NCBI RefSeq assembly: GCF_964340395.1
Contig: NC_135563.1
Location: forward strand, 5,125,422 to 5,189,421
Direction: 5' to 3'
Length of the DNA stretch: 64,000 nucleotides
Origin: Glandiceps talaboti
Taxonomy: Eukaryota; Hemichordata; Enteropneusta; Spengelidae
The notes under the pieces were generated by a model that was not told the origin of the DNA, ran no database searches, and saw only the letters and a program-made list of their open reading frames with translations. Numbering within the stretch: position 1 is the first letter of the stretch; every line of letters starts with the position of its first letter. Shown piece after piece: positions 13,295 through 25,767 of the stretch. The position numbers and the translations under genes are program-made.

Positions 13295-13420
13295 TATGCC
13301 CCCCCCCCCCAAAAAAAAATAAATAAATATATAAATAAATAAATAAATAATAAATAAATAAATAAATAAATAAATTAAAAAAATGTTATTTATTTATTTT
13401 ACATATTTATTTATTTCACC
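13295..13420. repeat. C10A9 tract plus (AAAT)n and its inverted partner
   Basis: A C run and an A run are followed by about fifteen AAAT units, then TTATTTATTTATTTT and ATATTTATTTATTTC, which can pair with the AAAT array as a hairpin. Confidence 0.85.
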
Positions 13421-13659
13421 TTTGCATCGGTACAAAAAGAACTATAAAATAGAGTAAAATATACAGACAGTGAACAAGTACAGTGTACACATGACATACT
13501 GACAATACAAAATCAAACAAAATCAACATGAAAAAGAAATGGCACTCCCCTGTCTTATTAAAAGCACACTTAATATGCCAATATCTATAAGTGTCTCAAC
13601 CTTGAGTTTCTTTTATCCCAAAATAATCTTATAAATTGTTTCTGGTCAGACAGTGCACA

Positions 13660-14171
13660 CATCACTTAAATACACTCCCATCAGTCTTTCTTTTTTTTGT
13701 GTGTGTCCAGCCCATGCAGTCTGCAGATCCAGTGGAGAAACACAAAAATAACCCTCCCTACTTCAGTGAAGACAAGTGCAGAGCCAATCGTGAACAGGCA
13801 AATGACATCTGTCGCACATACTGTTACTCTAAAGCACAGGGGCGTGTAATATTTCATAGATTGTTGTTTTCCAGGTCTACAGACTAAATATAACAACCTT
13901 TTGATTAATATATATTCCCACATGTAAAGGGAAGAGACTATATATATTTCTTAGTAGTATAGAGATTGATACATTTGTAGCAGCAAGATTCGTACGATAT
14001 TTTCCTAAGAAAACGGCATTCTAAGCAATAAGAAAACAACAATCTATGAAATATTACACGCCCCTGTGCTCTAAAGTACATGTACTAAATAAAAAGAACA
14101 GAAACTGCCATAAATAGTGTAGCTTGAGTGAGACAGGTTTGTTGAGAATAAAAAAAAAGAGAAAAAAAAAA
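13660..14171. repeat. Dispersed repeat copy, split by the hAT-like MITE
   Basis: Segments 13660-13834 and 14077-14171 align with 51691-51962: both start CATCACTTAAATAC, share a block around CCAGCCCATGCA then TCTGCAGAT and another around AATGACATCTG, and end GGTTTGTTGAGAAT plus poly-A. It is not obviously coding, although both strands have short open frames. Family and full length are unknown. Confidence 0.7.
13835..14068. mobile_element. hAT-like MITE with 37-bp perfect inverted repeats
   Basis: The 234-bp element begins CACAGGGGCGTGTAATATTT and ends with the exact reverse complement; the terminal inverted repeats match perfectly for 37 bp (13835-13871 against 14032-14068). It is flanked by an identical 8-bp duplication CTCTAAAG (13827-13834 and 14069-14076), the length made by hAT transposases, and CAGGGG is a hAT-like tip. 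It carries no coding sequence. It splits an older repeat whose uninterrupted copy at 51.7-51.96 kb shows the empty site (GCTCTAAAGCACTC). The perfect ends indicate recent insertion. Confidence 0.9.
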
Positions 14172-14554
14172 TGATTGGAAGTCCACACTGAAAGCAGTTA
14201 AATTGATACATGTAAATATAAGGTTTTAGTTTGATTATGATAATGGATGTATAATTGTATCCAGTCTGTTCCTGCAAAACTTCACCTTAGTTCTCTTTCA
14301 TTGCTGTTCTTTCATCTCATGTAGTTGTACTTCCTGTCAGACCATCTGCTATGTAATTTTGTATCTATTTACCAGGTGTTAACACATTTAATATATCAGT
14401 TTCCCTTGACCTACATATTGTGTAGTGTAAAGTTTCATGGTCATAGAGTCATACTATACATTATAGTTGTCAGCACACTAGATTTATGTCAGTTGGTACG
14501 ACTCAGTCAAGTGATTTCATTTCTGTCAACTGTCAGTGTGGAAAAAAGCCACAA

Positions 14555-14785
14555 AACCAACCACCATAACCACAACTACCTCATTCCCCACCACCCTCAC
14601 TACCAGCTGTGCACCACCATCCTCTAATACACCTACCTTTGTACCACCATAGGCATTGGAGGGAGACATCTATGGTACATGTACCACTGCTGCCGCTGGC
14701 ACCACCACTACCACCACCACCCCAACCATCACTCTCACTATTGCAGCCACCACCACCACCATCACAACAACAACAACAACAACGA
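14555..14785. repeat. ACC/CCA-rich low-complexity tract
   Basis: Imperfect CCA/ACC triplets throughout, ending in (CAA)n at 14766-14781. Frames give proline-, threonine- or glutamine-rich peptides that should not be taken as genes. Confidence 0.75.
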
Positions 14786-14789
14786 TGCT

Positions 14790-17700
14790 AATCACTTTTT
14801 ATGATCCAGCTGTTTAATTCCAAGTTTAGATAGGTTACATATTAAAAGGGTATACTACCACCAGGCTGTGAAAATATTTAGGATGTATCAACTTTAAGCA
14901 TGATAACAATAACTTCTTTCTTGGTATACATGTACATGATTACAAATACACATAGGTATGTATGTAGATCATTCCTGTATCTGTTATACACATATGTGAC
15001 ACGTAGTCAGTCATTCAGAGGTATATGTATATATACACGCAATCAGGTTATGATGATTTCATGTGGTTTTTGAAAAATGAATTAATTCTTAATCAATTAA
15101 CTAATGATTGAATTCAACTTTTTAATTTAATAAAAAATCAAAAAGAAAAAATTGTATTGACTTAATGTGACTTTTGTAAAATTTTAAAATTCATACATGT
15201 ATACCTTGTAACTGAAGAAGAAAAAAAAATGGCAGATCCAGTGATATTTTAAATGCAAACTGAAAAAAACATTTAGACATGACACACTTCTATGACTACA
15301 TATATGTATTCATGATGGTATGTTGGAAATTGTTACATTTTGATTCTTTCTGAAATAGATTGTGAGTTCTGAATGAATTTTTTTTAGAAAATTCACTGTC
15401 AAATTTGAAGTCTGGATTTTTCTTTAAAGAGAGTGTGAGCTGTGCATGAAAACAATGGAAAATTTGCTGTCCAATGAAAGAGTACATGAGCAGTCTACGT
15501 GATTTTCCAATCCAGATTGAACTGGTTTTAGTACTGCTAGTCTTCTCTGTCAAGATATGTTGAGAAGTATATATCCTTTGTGTAGCTCAAAACATGCTAT
15601 AAATCAGTCTGAGCAAAGCCATTAATCTGTTGTCTATGCAGTACATTTTGTAAACCCTTTCCATCTCCCTACCTCAGTGGCTGTCATCTGTCAAGACGTA
15701 ACGGCAAGGCCATGACCTGATAAGGCGTAAGAGTTATTCTGACCACTTCTTGTCAGGGTCACTAAGCATCACATGGACATTAATAAGTGCAAAGCCAATA
15801 TTTGTCAAATTGTGGTCTCTTTTCGCCTAGCTGATTGACAAATTTATGTTGACATTGTCACAGCAATAGTTAGTGGATACAACAAACTTATTGTTGACTG
15901 CCAACAGCAGCTAACATAAATTTGTTTTCAAAAGTAGCGACTTACTAACTGTATTTCTCCTTGAATGAATTAGTGATAGTAGAACTTTAAATCAAAACTG
16001 TTCATTTGATAGCAAACACAACTTATGATATATTTAAGTTAGTGTTTCAAATTTCATCTGATCTGTGTGTTTTACAACAGGGCAGACATATGCATTTGAA
16101 CTTGGTAACCTGCATGTGATAACCATAATATCCACTTGAAATAAATTCTCAACACATTTGGGACAACATCAGAAGTTTAATGTCAGATAAAAATTCACAA
16201 ATTCTCCCCCCCCCCCTCAAAAAAAAGAAATAAATGAACAACAACAAAAACAAAAAAAGAACAACAAACAAACAAACTAAAACCAACTACATAAACTGGC
16301 TAGAATTAAAACATTTTTTGACTCCATGCACAAAATTTCACACTCAAAATTCTGACATACTACTACTGCCTATATTGCTAGGCCATTATTTACAGAGGGT
16401 AAAATAAGATACACATTGAATGAAAACTTACATATTTCTTTGGTTGAAACTTTGAGCATAGATTTTACCCCATAGCTTCATGTATAAGCATACAGTACAT
16501 GTGCAATGTATATGGCTTCTGTAATATTTAATAGTATGTCATTTAATTACAGAGACACATGCATATGACATAACTAAGACCCATAGATATCACTTCTGTG
16601 GAAAATCAACTGCATGGTTAGATACACAATGTACTCTGTAGTAGACATTCACTCAGCAGTTATTTGAACACAGACTTGTATACAGCGATGGTCATTACCA
16701 AGAGACCACAGAGGGTGAAAAGTTTTCACTTACAATGCATGTGCTCTGATATTATTAATTGTTGTATAAATGCAAATCAAACATACTGCTATAATTTCGG
16801 GGATGATACCTGTATACCAGAAACAGTTATCTTGGCTAGTGGTGAAATTGGTATTTGTTTCACATAACCCCACTCCCACCCCCTCCCCCCAGTTTCTGAG
16901 TTTAAGAGAGAATCATACACAAGTTGAAGATATTGTTGTAAGTTGCTTTGTGACTTATATGTATGCATGTGCATTTTCATTTGAAATGGAGTTTCTGAGT
17001 ATAATAGCAACAATGTTGCAAATTGAATGGCTTAATATGCATTCAAAATAAAGCATTTAGGATATCTCAAGAATAGTGTAGAAATAGACAAAGAATATAT
17101 GCTTTGAGATAGATATTTGTATTACACATTATGGTTTGATAAGAACAGTCTATTGTATGGCCTCTTTATGTGTACATGAAATGCCATAGACATGTACAGT
17201 AGGAAATCAAAATTCCTCTCTGAAACTGTAAATTATAATGTACTTTTCTTAGTGCTGATCAATGTGGTTGGCCAGGTCTCCAAAAATGCAGTTAAATGAT
17301 TTGTCCTTGGCCAGTCCATAAATATGTCACCAGTGTTGAATTCTGAAACTTTCAGTTTTCATGATGAGAAATATTGGAATCAATATTGGAATCAGAAGTG
17401 AAATCCAAACAAAATTATGTTGTCGACATTTACAGGAATAGTGACTTCAAGATTAAACTCCTGTGTACATGGAGAAGGTATACGTGTGTTAGTGTTACCC
17501 GTTGACCTTTATAGATTCTGGTCACAACCCAGTGTGTGCGTGTACTTTCATATGTGCAACTAGTTACTGAGCTATGGACTTTCACAATTGACAGTCTGTA
17601 AGATTTACAAGGTCCACTCTACCTTAGCAGGTACACGTAGTTCTATATCAATTGTGCTCATATTTATTTTGTACCAGTTTGTCACAAATTGGACAATTAG

Positions 17701-18304
17701 TCATGTCTGAAGGCTCGAGCCTAACATCAAAAGAAAGGCTTACATTTGTAACATTCCAGATCATATATTTCTGAATAAGTAGTAAAGTACATTTATTTAC
17801 ATCATCTGGGATATATATTTGTCCACTCAGGCTAGACTTTTTTCGTTGTAGTGACTATGCAGCGTGTAGAGCCGTCATGATGTATTACTTGGAAGAGTAA
17901 ACAGTCATGAAAAACAAATGTAGTGGTGACACTTGCAAACCATAAATATGTAAAGATTAACAAACTCTATTATCCATTGAGACAAGTTCTTTCATACATG
18001 ATATGTACTGATTTCCCACCTGGGCTGTAGACAGCCAATCTTTCACTGATCTATCTTTGGCTGTTCAAGTATGAGGCTATGGTATATTCATCACTTGTGG
18101 CATATTGGTACACATATGGGGACATGAAGTGCGGTATCTAATTTATGCTACAGACAAGTAATTAGAATTCTCCACACACCTTTTTCTGGTATGTTTGTAA
18201 TGTTTCTTGGCCCTCTATATAGTCACAGCCAGAGGGGAAGTACTGCAAAGGTTTTAATCTGTGTGGCCTTCATTGCACATGTCTACCTCTTTCTCTCTCT
18301 GCAG
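14790..18304. other. No supported gene
   Basis: Unique AT-rich DNA with C-rich tracts at 16205 and 16868-16890. No coding-like block with splice signals was seen. Confidence 0.45.
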
Positions 18305-18369
18305 GCCGACAGGGTTGACCTGTGTCCTCAAAAAGACATCATTTTCAAAGAGGTTTTAGATTTAGTAAT
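18305..18369 (+). CDS. Candidate exon after a very strong splice acceptor
   Basis: CTACCTCTTTCTCTCTCTGCAG directly precedes 18305 and is among the best acceptor-like sequences in the window. The following frame starts ADRVDLCPQKDIIF, continues KEVLDLV, and meets TAA at 18371. A possible donor (GTAAAG) overlaps the stop at 18370, giving a 65-nt internal exon; otherwise this is a short terminal coding segment. No domain is recognisable. The CT run could simply be a pyrimidine microsatellite. Confidence 0.25.
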
Positions 18370-19169
18370 GTAAAGTAAAAGGGACACAAAATGAGTTTTT
18401 TGAGTGTAATTTTTGCTGCCTGTTCGAAAGGTACATGTACATAACCTGTTGTATTCTACTTACTGAAGTAAACTTAAACATCACTTGACTGAGCTCAAAC
18501 CTGGTACAAACTCAAACCTGTATTACCTGTAAGATATACATGTAACTCATAAATTATCCGATGATGTAATTTATATAGAATGATATGAAAAAAATGTTGA
18601 GGAAATGCCTGTTGAGCAATCAAGTGTGTTCTAACAGTGCCAGAAGACAATTGCAATGTCATAGAAATCATGTATCCACATTGCTGCAATGTAGTGTAAC
18701 CAGTGTTTTATGTATTAGTATTTTCACTTTAGTAAAAAAAAAAAGCTTATAAACTCAGCTTGTGCCACTTTAAGGATAGGGGTGGTATTTCCGGATCTCA
18801 GTGAAAAACTTTGAAAACTATTTTTTTGATAAAGAGCATTGCACTTTTTCAATGATCGATATCTTGGCAGGGTAAAGTGTCATCCTTAATGTAGTCATGG
18901 GCATTTTGAATGTTCAAGTACAGGGTCAGTTGTTACCATTTTACGTACCACTGTAGTGAAGCATACACACTGTTGTATCTTGTAGAGTGTTCATGAAGCA
19001 GCTGTGAAACACAAAGTACAGTTGTTGTGTCAAGATGTAAGCCTCCTGACTGAAGTAATGTTGTACATAAAGCTGCTATAGAATTTCAAAAGTCAATATT
19101 AAGACATTCAGAAATGTGTATAGATATTCAAAAATAAAAGATTTAAAAAATGTGTATGTATGTATAATG

Positions 19170-19338
19170 TATCATATATATATATCATACATCATATATA
19201 TCATGTATATATACATATATCTATATAGATAGATATAAAATGTACACGTATACACAAAACCATGATTGTACATCTACACAGCATGAACATCTGAGAGAGA
19301 GAGAGAGAGAGAGATAGAGAGAGAGAGAGAAGAAGAAT

Positions 19339-19379
<41 letters not shown>

Positions 19380-19380
19380 A
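19170..19380. repeat. Compound microsatellite: AT-rich, (GA)n, (GTT)n
   Basis: TATATA/ATCATA repeats to 19240, (GA)n at 19292-19331 and (GTT)n at 19341-19379. Confidence 0.9.
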
Positions 19381-20126
19381 TCATCATGTTTAATATCCAT
19401 TGCTATCCAGCTCTGAAACGTAACAATACAAGAAGATGGATGCAATCAAATAGGGTTTAATCCATTTGTACCATTTCTATGAAATGAAAGTGAAATTGTC
19501 ATTGTTTACTGTAAATTAATGTAGTGTTCTGTGCTTAGTGTCCTTCAGCTATACATACCTTTATCAAATCAGCCAAAGCTAGGTGGTCTTTTGGCAACCC
19601 ATTTCTCACTCAGAAGAGTATTGGGTGTTGGTATTTATTATATGTCTGTCTTTGTCTGCAAACCACCAGTGCAACAACAACTTTAGTCCAACCTAATTCC
19701 ACTGGACAATGTAGATAAGCCATAAAACTTTTACAGCGGTGCCATCTCATTTCAAGCAGAGCAAATTGGTATGACCAGGATTGTGTATTTTGAATTTTTG
19801 ACATGTCGTCTCAGTGCAAACAACGGTTGTATACGAAGAGGTTGTCAGATGTCCGCTGTCGGCGTCTGTGATGCTGGGTTGAATTTATGTGTGCACCACC
19901 TTGAGTTCAAGTACATTGTCATTTATTACATCGTGTATGTGGTATAGAGTGGTAGAAAGCTCTACATAGATTATACATCATGTACCAAAACATCTCTGTT
20001 TGATGTTTTACATGTCTGCGTTATTTACTTTGATAGGAACAGATCTATTAAAGAAGACAAGGTCGGGAGTTCTTTGTCAATAAATGCTGACAGAGTTCAG
20101 GTCACCTCTACAGTATCTAGTGATGT

Positions 20127-20570
20127 ATGTACTTTGTGTTGTGGATAAGGTTGTATGGACTAAGAAGGGGTCACTTGTACAGGCACTGTAAAAAGATCGT
20201 TTTGATTTCCATTAGGTTTTATTCATCTCGTTTTATTAGAAAGTTGAAAGTATGTAATTTCTGTCATCTATGCGTTTGTATGTTCTGTATGAATAGGGTG
20301 GAGGGACTGAGTAAAGGGTGCAAAAAATCCCACATGGATATACAGATTCCTGTAAAAAGTAAGGAAGTCACAGACATTTTGAGTCAATGCTGTGTACCTA
20401 TACATGTACATGTAGATGTAGATGTAGATGTACAATGTACATGTGCATGTAGCAAGGGACAGATTACATTTGTATACAGGTCAATCTTACAGAATTTGTA
20501 CAGAATATTTCAAGTTTTTCCAGAGTTCATAGTAGATTGTGAAGAGAAATGTCTCTGGTACCAAGAGTAA
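20127..20570 (+). CDS. Longest ORF in the window, function and reality uncertain
   Basis: A 147-codon ATG-started frame with no recognisable domain. The second half includes a GATGTA repeat giving HVDVDVDV and ends CEEKCLWYQE. By a rough estimate from base composition (about 7% stop codons per frame), a chance frame this long is expected about 0.3 times in 64 kb, so length alone is not convincing. No splice context or promoter was seen. Confidence 0.12.
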   Translation: MYFVLWIRLYGLRRGHLYRHCKKIVLISIRFYSSRFIRKLKVCNFCHLCVCMFCMNRVEGLSKGCKKSHMDIQIPVKSKEVTDILSQCCVPIHVHVDVDVDVQCTCACSKGQITFVYRSILQNLYRIFQVFPEFIVDCEEKCLWYQE

Positions 20571-20714
20571 CCAATTGCATAATGTACATGTATGTGTCTT
20601 TAAAGTAGAGCAAGGACTAGTGTATGTATACATGTACATGTACAATGTAGTTGGTAGGGGTTTATGTCTATCCATGTGTTTATAAAGTTATCTGCAGTAT
20701 GTCGACGAAAACTC

Positions 20715-20926
20715 AATCTGATTAAAATCTAATGCGGTGAAAGTGGCTACATGTCTTTATTTATGTCTGTTTCTATCGCTTTGTGCATGTTGTTTGTTTT
20801 GTTCTGGGTGATTGGCGGAGATCACCTGGAACAAAACAAATGACACAAAGGAGGGAAATAGAGGTAAATAAAGACATGTACATGTATGATGTAGCCACTT
20901 TCACCACATCAGATTTTAATCAGATT
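20715..20926. repeat. Long imperfect palindrome (foldback element)
   Basis: The left arm AATCTGATTAAAATCTAATG, then GGTGAAAGTGGCTACATG, TCTTTATTTA and TTGTTTTGTTC, is repeated in reverse complement to 20926. Arms are about 95-100 bp with a central GGTGAT...ATCACC junction around 20815-20825 and almost no loop. It could be a foldback MITE or, if transcribed, a hairpin RNA. No open frame. Confidence 0.8.
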
Positions 20927-22108
20927 AATAGATAGTGGCCTACATGTAGACACAAATTATAAAAAATGTAGGCGTATATTTTAGAGATATGCATGTACCT
21001 GTATTGTAGAGGGTGAATCCTTGGAATTCATCATTTGCAAATACTTTAAAAAGTAGAAATAACTGTTGAATTGAATTTACCCCATGAAATTTATAATTTT
21101 GAAATTTCAATGTCTGCTTCCTTAATTTCTCAATTGAATAAAAACAGAAAAATCCTATCTAATCCTTTTGGCTTCACTGAAAAGATTGTATTAATCCAGG
21201 CATTGGGAATGTTGGTAATATTATTATAAGCAGGAAATGAAACAATAGATGGAGAGAGTGAAACATTATTTGTACATGTAGCTATTTATTGTAGGGCTCC
21301 CTCTATGGGTGAATTGTAGAACTGAGTGTATGCAAATGTGAAAGCAAAGTTGGATGAAATATACCAGTACATGTAGGTATGCCCTCTAAGCTAAATTGAT
21401 GTGCCCCTGACAAACAGCAATTTCGTCAAATATACTGTGATTTGGTGTTCCCATATCCCTTTCTCACTCTGCCCAAAACGAAAAGTGTGTAGTTCTACAT
21501 TTAGAGGGCATACTTCCTCCAGTTTTTCGTACCAGTATTGAGACATGAGAGAGTTTAGTTTGGAAAAACACGACCACCAGTGAAGTGGAGTTGCTGTTTG
21601 ACTGATTGACTTTAATCACTGAGGAAGGCCCATTAAACGCATGGTAGAAGTGAAGAAATACATAGTAACACTGAATGAGTGATGGTTTGTGAAGTATGTA
21701 GAATCAAAAAGTCACTTCTGTAACACCAGCTCAGTAATAGTTGTTTGCTGTGGCTCCTCGTCTTATCACAAATATAGAAACATTTGTAAAGTGTCCCAAT
21801 GTATAGTCCAATCATCAGATGATAACAGAGGCATGATTAAGTTGTGACTACGTCAGACAAAAGTATTTCATCTATTTTCTTACGCATTTCATGGAATGAG
21901 CTAGACACATTTTAAAGATTAATTGATTTAATGTGAGTGTTGTGTCAGATAAATAGGCTATCAATGAGCTATCTCCATAGGTGTGTGTGTCTTACCAAAT
22001 TCCTGAATCGTTGCTGTCTGTACATGTACAATGTACAGTTACATGTAGTACATGTATGGTGTAGTTGGTTGTTGTTGGCAAACCACTTCCATCCTTGCAC
22101 TGCAGTTG

Positions 22109-22335
22109 TGGGTTTGAGCCCTGGTATAGGTTTGGGCCCTGGTGTAAGTTTGCAGCCTGGTGTGGATTTGTGCCCTGGTGTGGGTTTTGGCCCTGGTGTG
22201 GGTTTGGGTCCTGATGTGGGTTTGAGCCCTGGTGTGGTTTTAGGTCCTGGTGTGGGTTTGGGTCCTGATGTGGGTTTGGGTCCTTGTGTCGGTTTGGGTC
22301 CTTGTGTCGGTTTGGGTCCTGGTGTGGGTTTGAGT
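22109..22335. repeat. 18-bp minisatellite, about 12.6 copies
   Basis: The unit GGGTTTGGGCCCTGGTGT varies mainly at the eighth base and at GCCC/TCCT. Because 18 is a multiple of three, both strands stay open: GLGPGV repeats on plus and NPHQDP repeats on minus. It ends at an in-frame TAA on plus (22336). It may be part of a coding exon but has no supporting splice sites. Confidence 0.9.
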
Positions 22336-22867
22336 TAATTAAATTGCCACTTTGTACCCAGTAAGAAGAGTCATTCAATTGGACAATGTTGAACAACATA
22401 GGTTTTTGCTGGGCACTCTGGTCTCTCCTTTCATTAAAATTATAAACCTATGATGGGTAGCCCTCTCCAGATTCCTTGGGGGAGATATTATCCTGTATAA
22501 ATTTAATAAAGATTATTATTATTACAGTGTTTCTCATAAAAAATCATTCAGATATTTTAAAAATTGTACGAGAAATTCTAACTCTGCTTTCAACTTTGCA
22601 GTGAATTGCATCATAACAGAATTACAAATATATAGCTAGGTATAATGTACATGTATGTTGTTTATTCAGGCAACCTTGACCCTGAGCTCTCTAAGTTTCT
22701 TTCTATATTATCGCACTTGGTTTCCTAAGTTCCATTACATGTATATTTTGTAAACATTGTAACTCGCGTAATCCAAGTTGAGTGCATTTGAACAAAAAAG
22801 CTTGTATATATAATATATACATTTGTATAATTATGCAATTCCCTAAAAAAAATTTCTTTCAACCGGA

Positions 22868-22988
22868 AAATGATGATGACCTAAGGGATTTATCCTTGCT
22901 TGTGTGTATCAGTAGTGACAAGGTCACTTAGGTTGCTGACATTTTTGCATGGCTGTTTGCAGAAAAATATTGGTAAATAACATTTAAT
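22868..22988. mobile_element. MITE family 1, second copy
   Basis: GACCTAAGGG on the left, GGTCACTTAGGT in the middle and GAAAAATATTGGTAAATAAC on the right match the 970-1122 element and the 44.2-kb copy. Diverged. Confidence 0.55.
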
Positions 22989-23139
22989 TGTTATTTTGTA
23001 TGTACTTTCTCAGATTGAGATAGATTTGTATGTGACTGTGTTAAGAGTACAAATATATGTACATGCACCATGTATACATGTATATGTCGTCTGTCAATGT
23101 CACACATAATCATCTGTCATACAGACTACCTACACACAA

Positions 23140-23514
23140 ATACAACCAGTGACAGACAAACATTTACAAGTGGAACTTGTTACAAACAGGAAAAATGAAA
23201 AGATAAAATTGGATTAATAACATTTTGGGCAGCATGTTGGAAGTACAGCGAGAAGTATTACATGTACATTCTATAATTTGTTAACAGATTTATGTCCCCT
23301 TTACAAAACAGCTGACATTCACAGATGAATTTCAAGTTCCCTTGGCATTTCATGTACATCAGCCATAAAACTGTTCTTAGTATTAAACCATATACATGTA
23401 TGTCTCTGTGCTTCAAATATGCTGTGCCAAGTGTTACTAATCCAATTCATTTGTTTATTTTCCCTGTTTGTAACAAGTTCTGCTTGTAAATGCTTGTCTG
23501 TCACTGGTTGTAGT
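23140..23514. mobile_element. MITE family 2, second copy
   Basis: The ends TACAACCAGTGACAGACAAA (23141) and its reverse complement (TTGTCTGTCACTGGTTGTA, ending 23512) give long inverted repeats that continue inward through GAACTTGTTACAAACAGG. The core ATGCTGTGCCAAGTGTTACT is shared with the other copies. Confidence 0.75.
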
Positions 23515-24435
23515 GATTTAATTTGTACACATACATCAAGTCACACATGGTTTTTACCCATTCATGGCATTTCAAAACATCTTTCTGTATGGATAGACCA
23601 TTCTTTCTCTCATAGCTATATGACGTTGTTTTTATTATCGACTGCTGAAGTGTCAGACCATGTTTGTGTAAGAGTCCTCCTGAATAACTAAATGTAAACA
23701 TAGTCCTTGGGTTTGATCTCCTCCTGGTAGAACGTCCATTTACTTTAGCAGTAAGAGAGATAAGGTGAGGTAGGAGCTATTAATGTCGATAGGTTATCTC
23801 TCTTCACTGATGATGGTATCGCCAAAGATCTGACAACTGGCTGGCTCCTTGCTCTGATTTGTCAGTATAAGTGGCGTCAAATGTGGTATTTTCATCTATA
23901 GATAGATGACGTGGTTGAAATTTGAATTATGATACAAAATTGTGAGAACCAAAACAAATTTGAGCTCATTTAAGGTCATTTTGGTTGTTGGTAGTACCTG
24001 TACGCAGATTGAAAGTTATAAACATGGGTGAAGAATGGTACCTGTATTTGGATAGTAAGGAAGGTAGGATTTTCTGATGTTATTGCTCTTAGACTAGTAC
24101 ATGTATGTATGTATCAAAAGAAGTGGTTCTGAACATCTCTAGGACATTAGCCATGCACCCTTCAACATACAACACTATTTGTTTAAAACATTAGGGTTTG
24201 TGGTTGATTTTTGCCATTTCCTGTCTGAGCATGTGTAGAATATACATGTAGGTTATACATGTATGTTACCTATTTGAAGGTAAAGTCTAGGCAGGATGGG
24301 TCTGCGTTTACAAATTACAGTCAGTTCAGTTTTTTTCATTAAGACAGTCACGATAATTACCTTGTCAGCTGCAGCTTGTATCTTAACATTTTGTATGTGT
24401 AAAAGTGTGTAAGTATGTTTTGTACAACACCTAAA
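23515..24435. other. No confident gene; one coding-like stretch
   Basis: At about 23762-23897 a plus-strand frame of about 45 codons has protein-like composition (FTDDGIAKDLTTGWLLAL) but no matching splice pair or family. The rest is AT-rich with scattered TACATGTA. Confidence 0.35.
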
Positions 24436-25506
24436 GGCATGTTCACATTGCTTTTTTCAAAGTTTTTTTCCTCCGGCGTAAATAGGTGAGAACGATTAGT
24501 AAACAAAGGGGATCAGCTGTATGTGTTCACACATGGAATGTGACTCCATTATCCGCCGGCGTAAACGATAAGTTCAACGATAAGTGCATAGTGCGATCAC
24601 TGTAAACAACATGAGTTGTAGAGATTGCCTTGTGTTTTTTATTGCTGTATACGTTCATGCGTTCGAGAAATAAGCGAAGACGTCTTTTCATGCATGTTAA
24701 CAATTTCACTCGTCGTCGCGTCGTGATGCCCAGTTTAACTTTCGACAAGCCACGCAACACGCTCGACGTTGACATGTCGACCAACGTGAATTCATGTGTT
24801 TTCTATTCTCGTACAAATTCTGAATTCAGTCACACCAGTTGTTACCTCTTTCGCTGTTGTGGACCATGGGTGTATTACTATTAGCGAGGGACATGCTGTA
24901 TGCTCTATGACGATTGATAACCTTGATTCGAATGGTGACTTCGTAATGATAGTTTAACATGTCGACATGATAGCCTACAGTACAGCAGATAGCCTACACA
25001 GCGGAGAACCACCGCCGGTTTCAGTATGAGTAAACCCCGGGAGTAAACAGCAAATAACTAATTTCTTTTCTCTTGTAAAAAAGTCAAAAATGATTCACGC
25101 AATACTCAACTTCCAAACACTTACGGCACTGGTGAAATGACCCAATATATGTTATCAATTTCACTATTGTACGTGATGTTGAGAACTAGCTGCATTTATT
25201 TGCAGATTAATTACGTGACGCCATCTGACTTGCACATGTAAAACGGGACGGGTTCCCCTAGTCACCCCATTACTTTTCCGAGTACATTCACATTCAGTCT
25301 CAGTAAAAAACGTCAAGATGGGAATATCGTAAAATTAAAACCCGAGGACAAGTACCTAAAACGTAGACATCAATAGCAACTTTTACACAAACCAAATACT
25401 AGTATTCACAGATACATGTACCTCCAATGCTCACAGCGTTTGAACTTTTATGGCTGTGATGCTCGCCTTTCGGCCAAAATGTACCGTTAAAACTTATAAT
25501 CGAGAG

Positions 25507-25767
25507 TTAATACAAAGGAAATCCACAAAATCTGAAGAGAATATTTACGCAAATTACGGTGCTATCTCGGCAACAACTTCTTTGATAGCAGTTTCCGTAA
25601 ATACGGTGGCGAAGACATCGTGTGCTAAACATAAGGTATCTTTTCAGATAACGAAAACTTATCTCACACGTGTTAAATTTTGGGCAATACGGTGGTTGAA
25701 ATAGCAAATTAACGAGTCTTGTTCTCCTAATAACATTTCGCGTAAGTTTGGCTCTGCAATTCGACGG
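25507..25767 (-). pseudogene. DDE transposase C-terminal fragment (IS630/Tc1-like)
   Basis: The minus-strand frame reads LLFQPPYCPKFNTCEISF, then RYLKRYL, and ends with FRFCGFPLY and a stop. PPYxPxFNxxE is the conserved block around the third catalytic acidic residue of IS630/Tc1/mariner-type (DDE_3) transposases, and a terminal (F/Y)xxCG(Y/F) is typical for relatives. The frame closes upstream at a TAA (25768-25770), and the first two catalytic aspartates were not found in any frame, so this is a broken remnant. It lies inside a CpG-richer block bounded by TIR-like ends (24436-26520). Confidence 0.55.

Noticed and set aside
13636-13923. Frames on both strands across the 13.7-kb repeat
   Set aside because: The region is a dispersed repeat with a MITE inserted in it. 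The related 51.7-kb copy has frame differences, so neither strand shows conserved coding.
14609-14791. Proline-rich protein frame
   Set aside because: Low-complexity CCA/CAA tract with no flanking coding sequence.
21992-22399. NPHQDP-repeat protein on the minus strand
   Set aside because: Antisense of the 18-bp minisatellite. Only one or neither strand can be coding, and there are no supporting signals.
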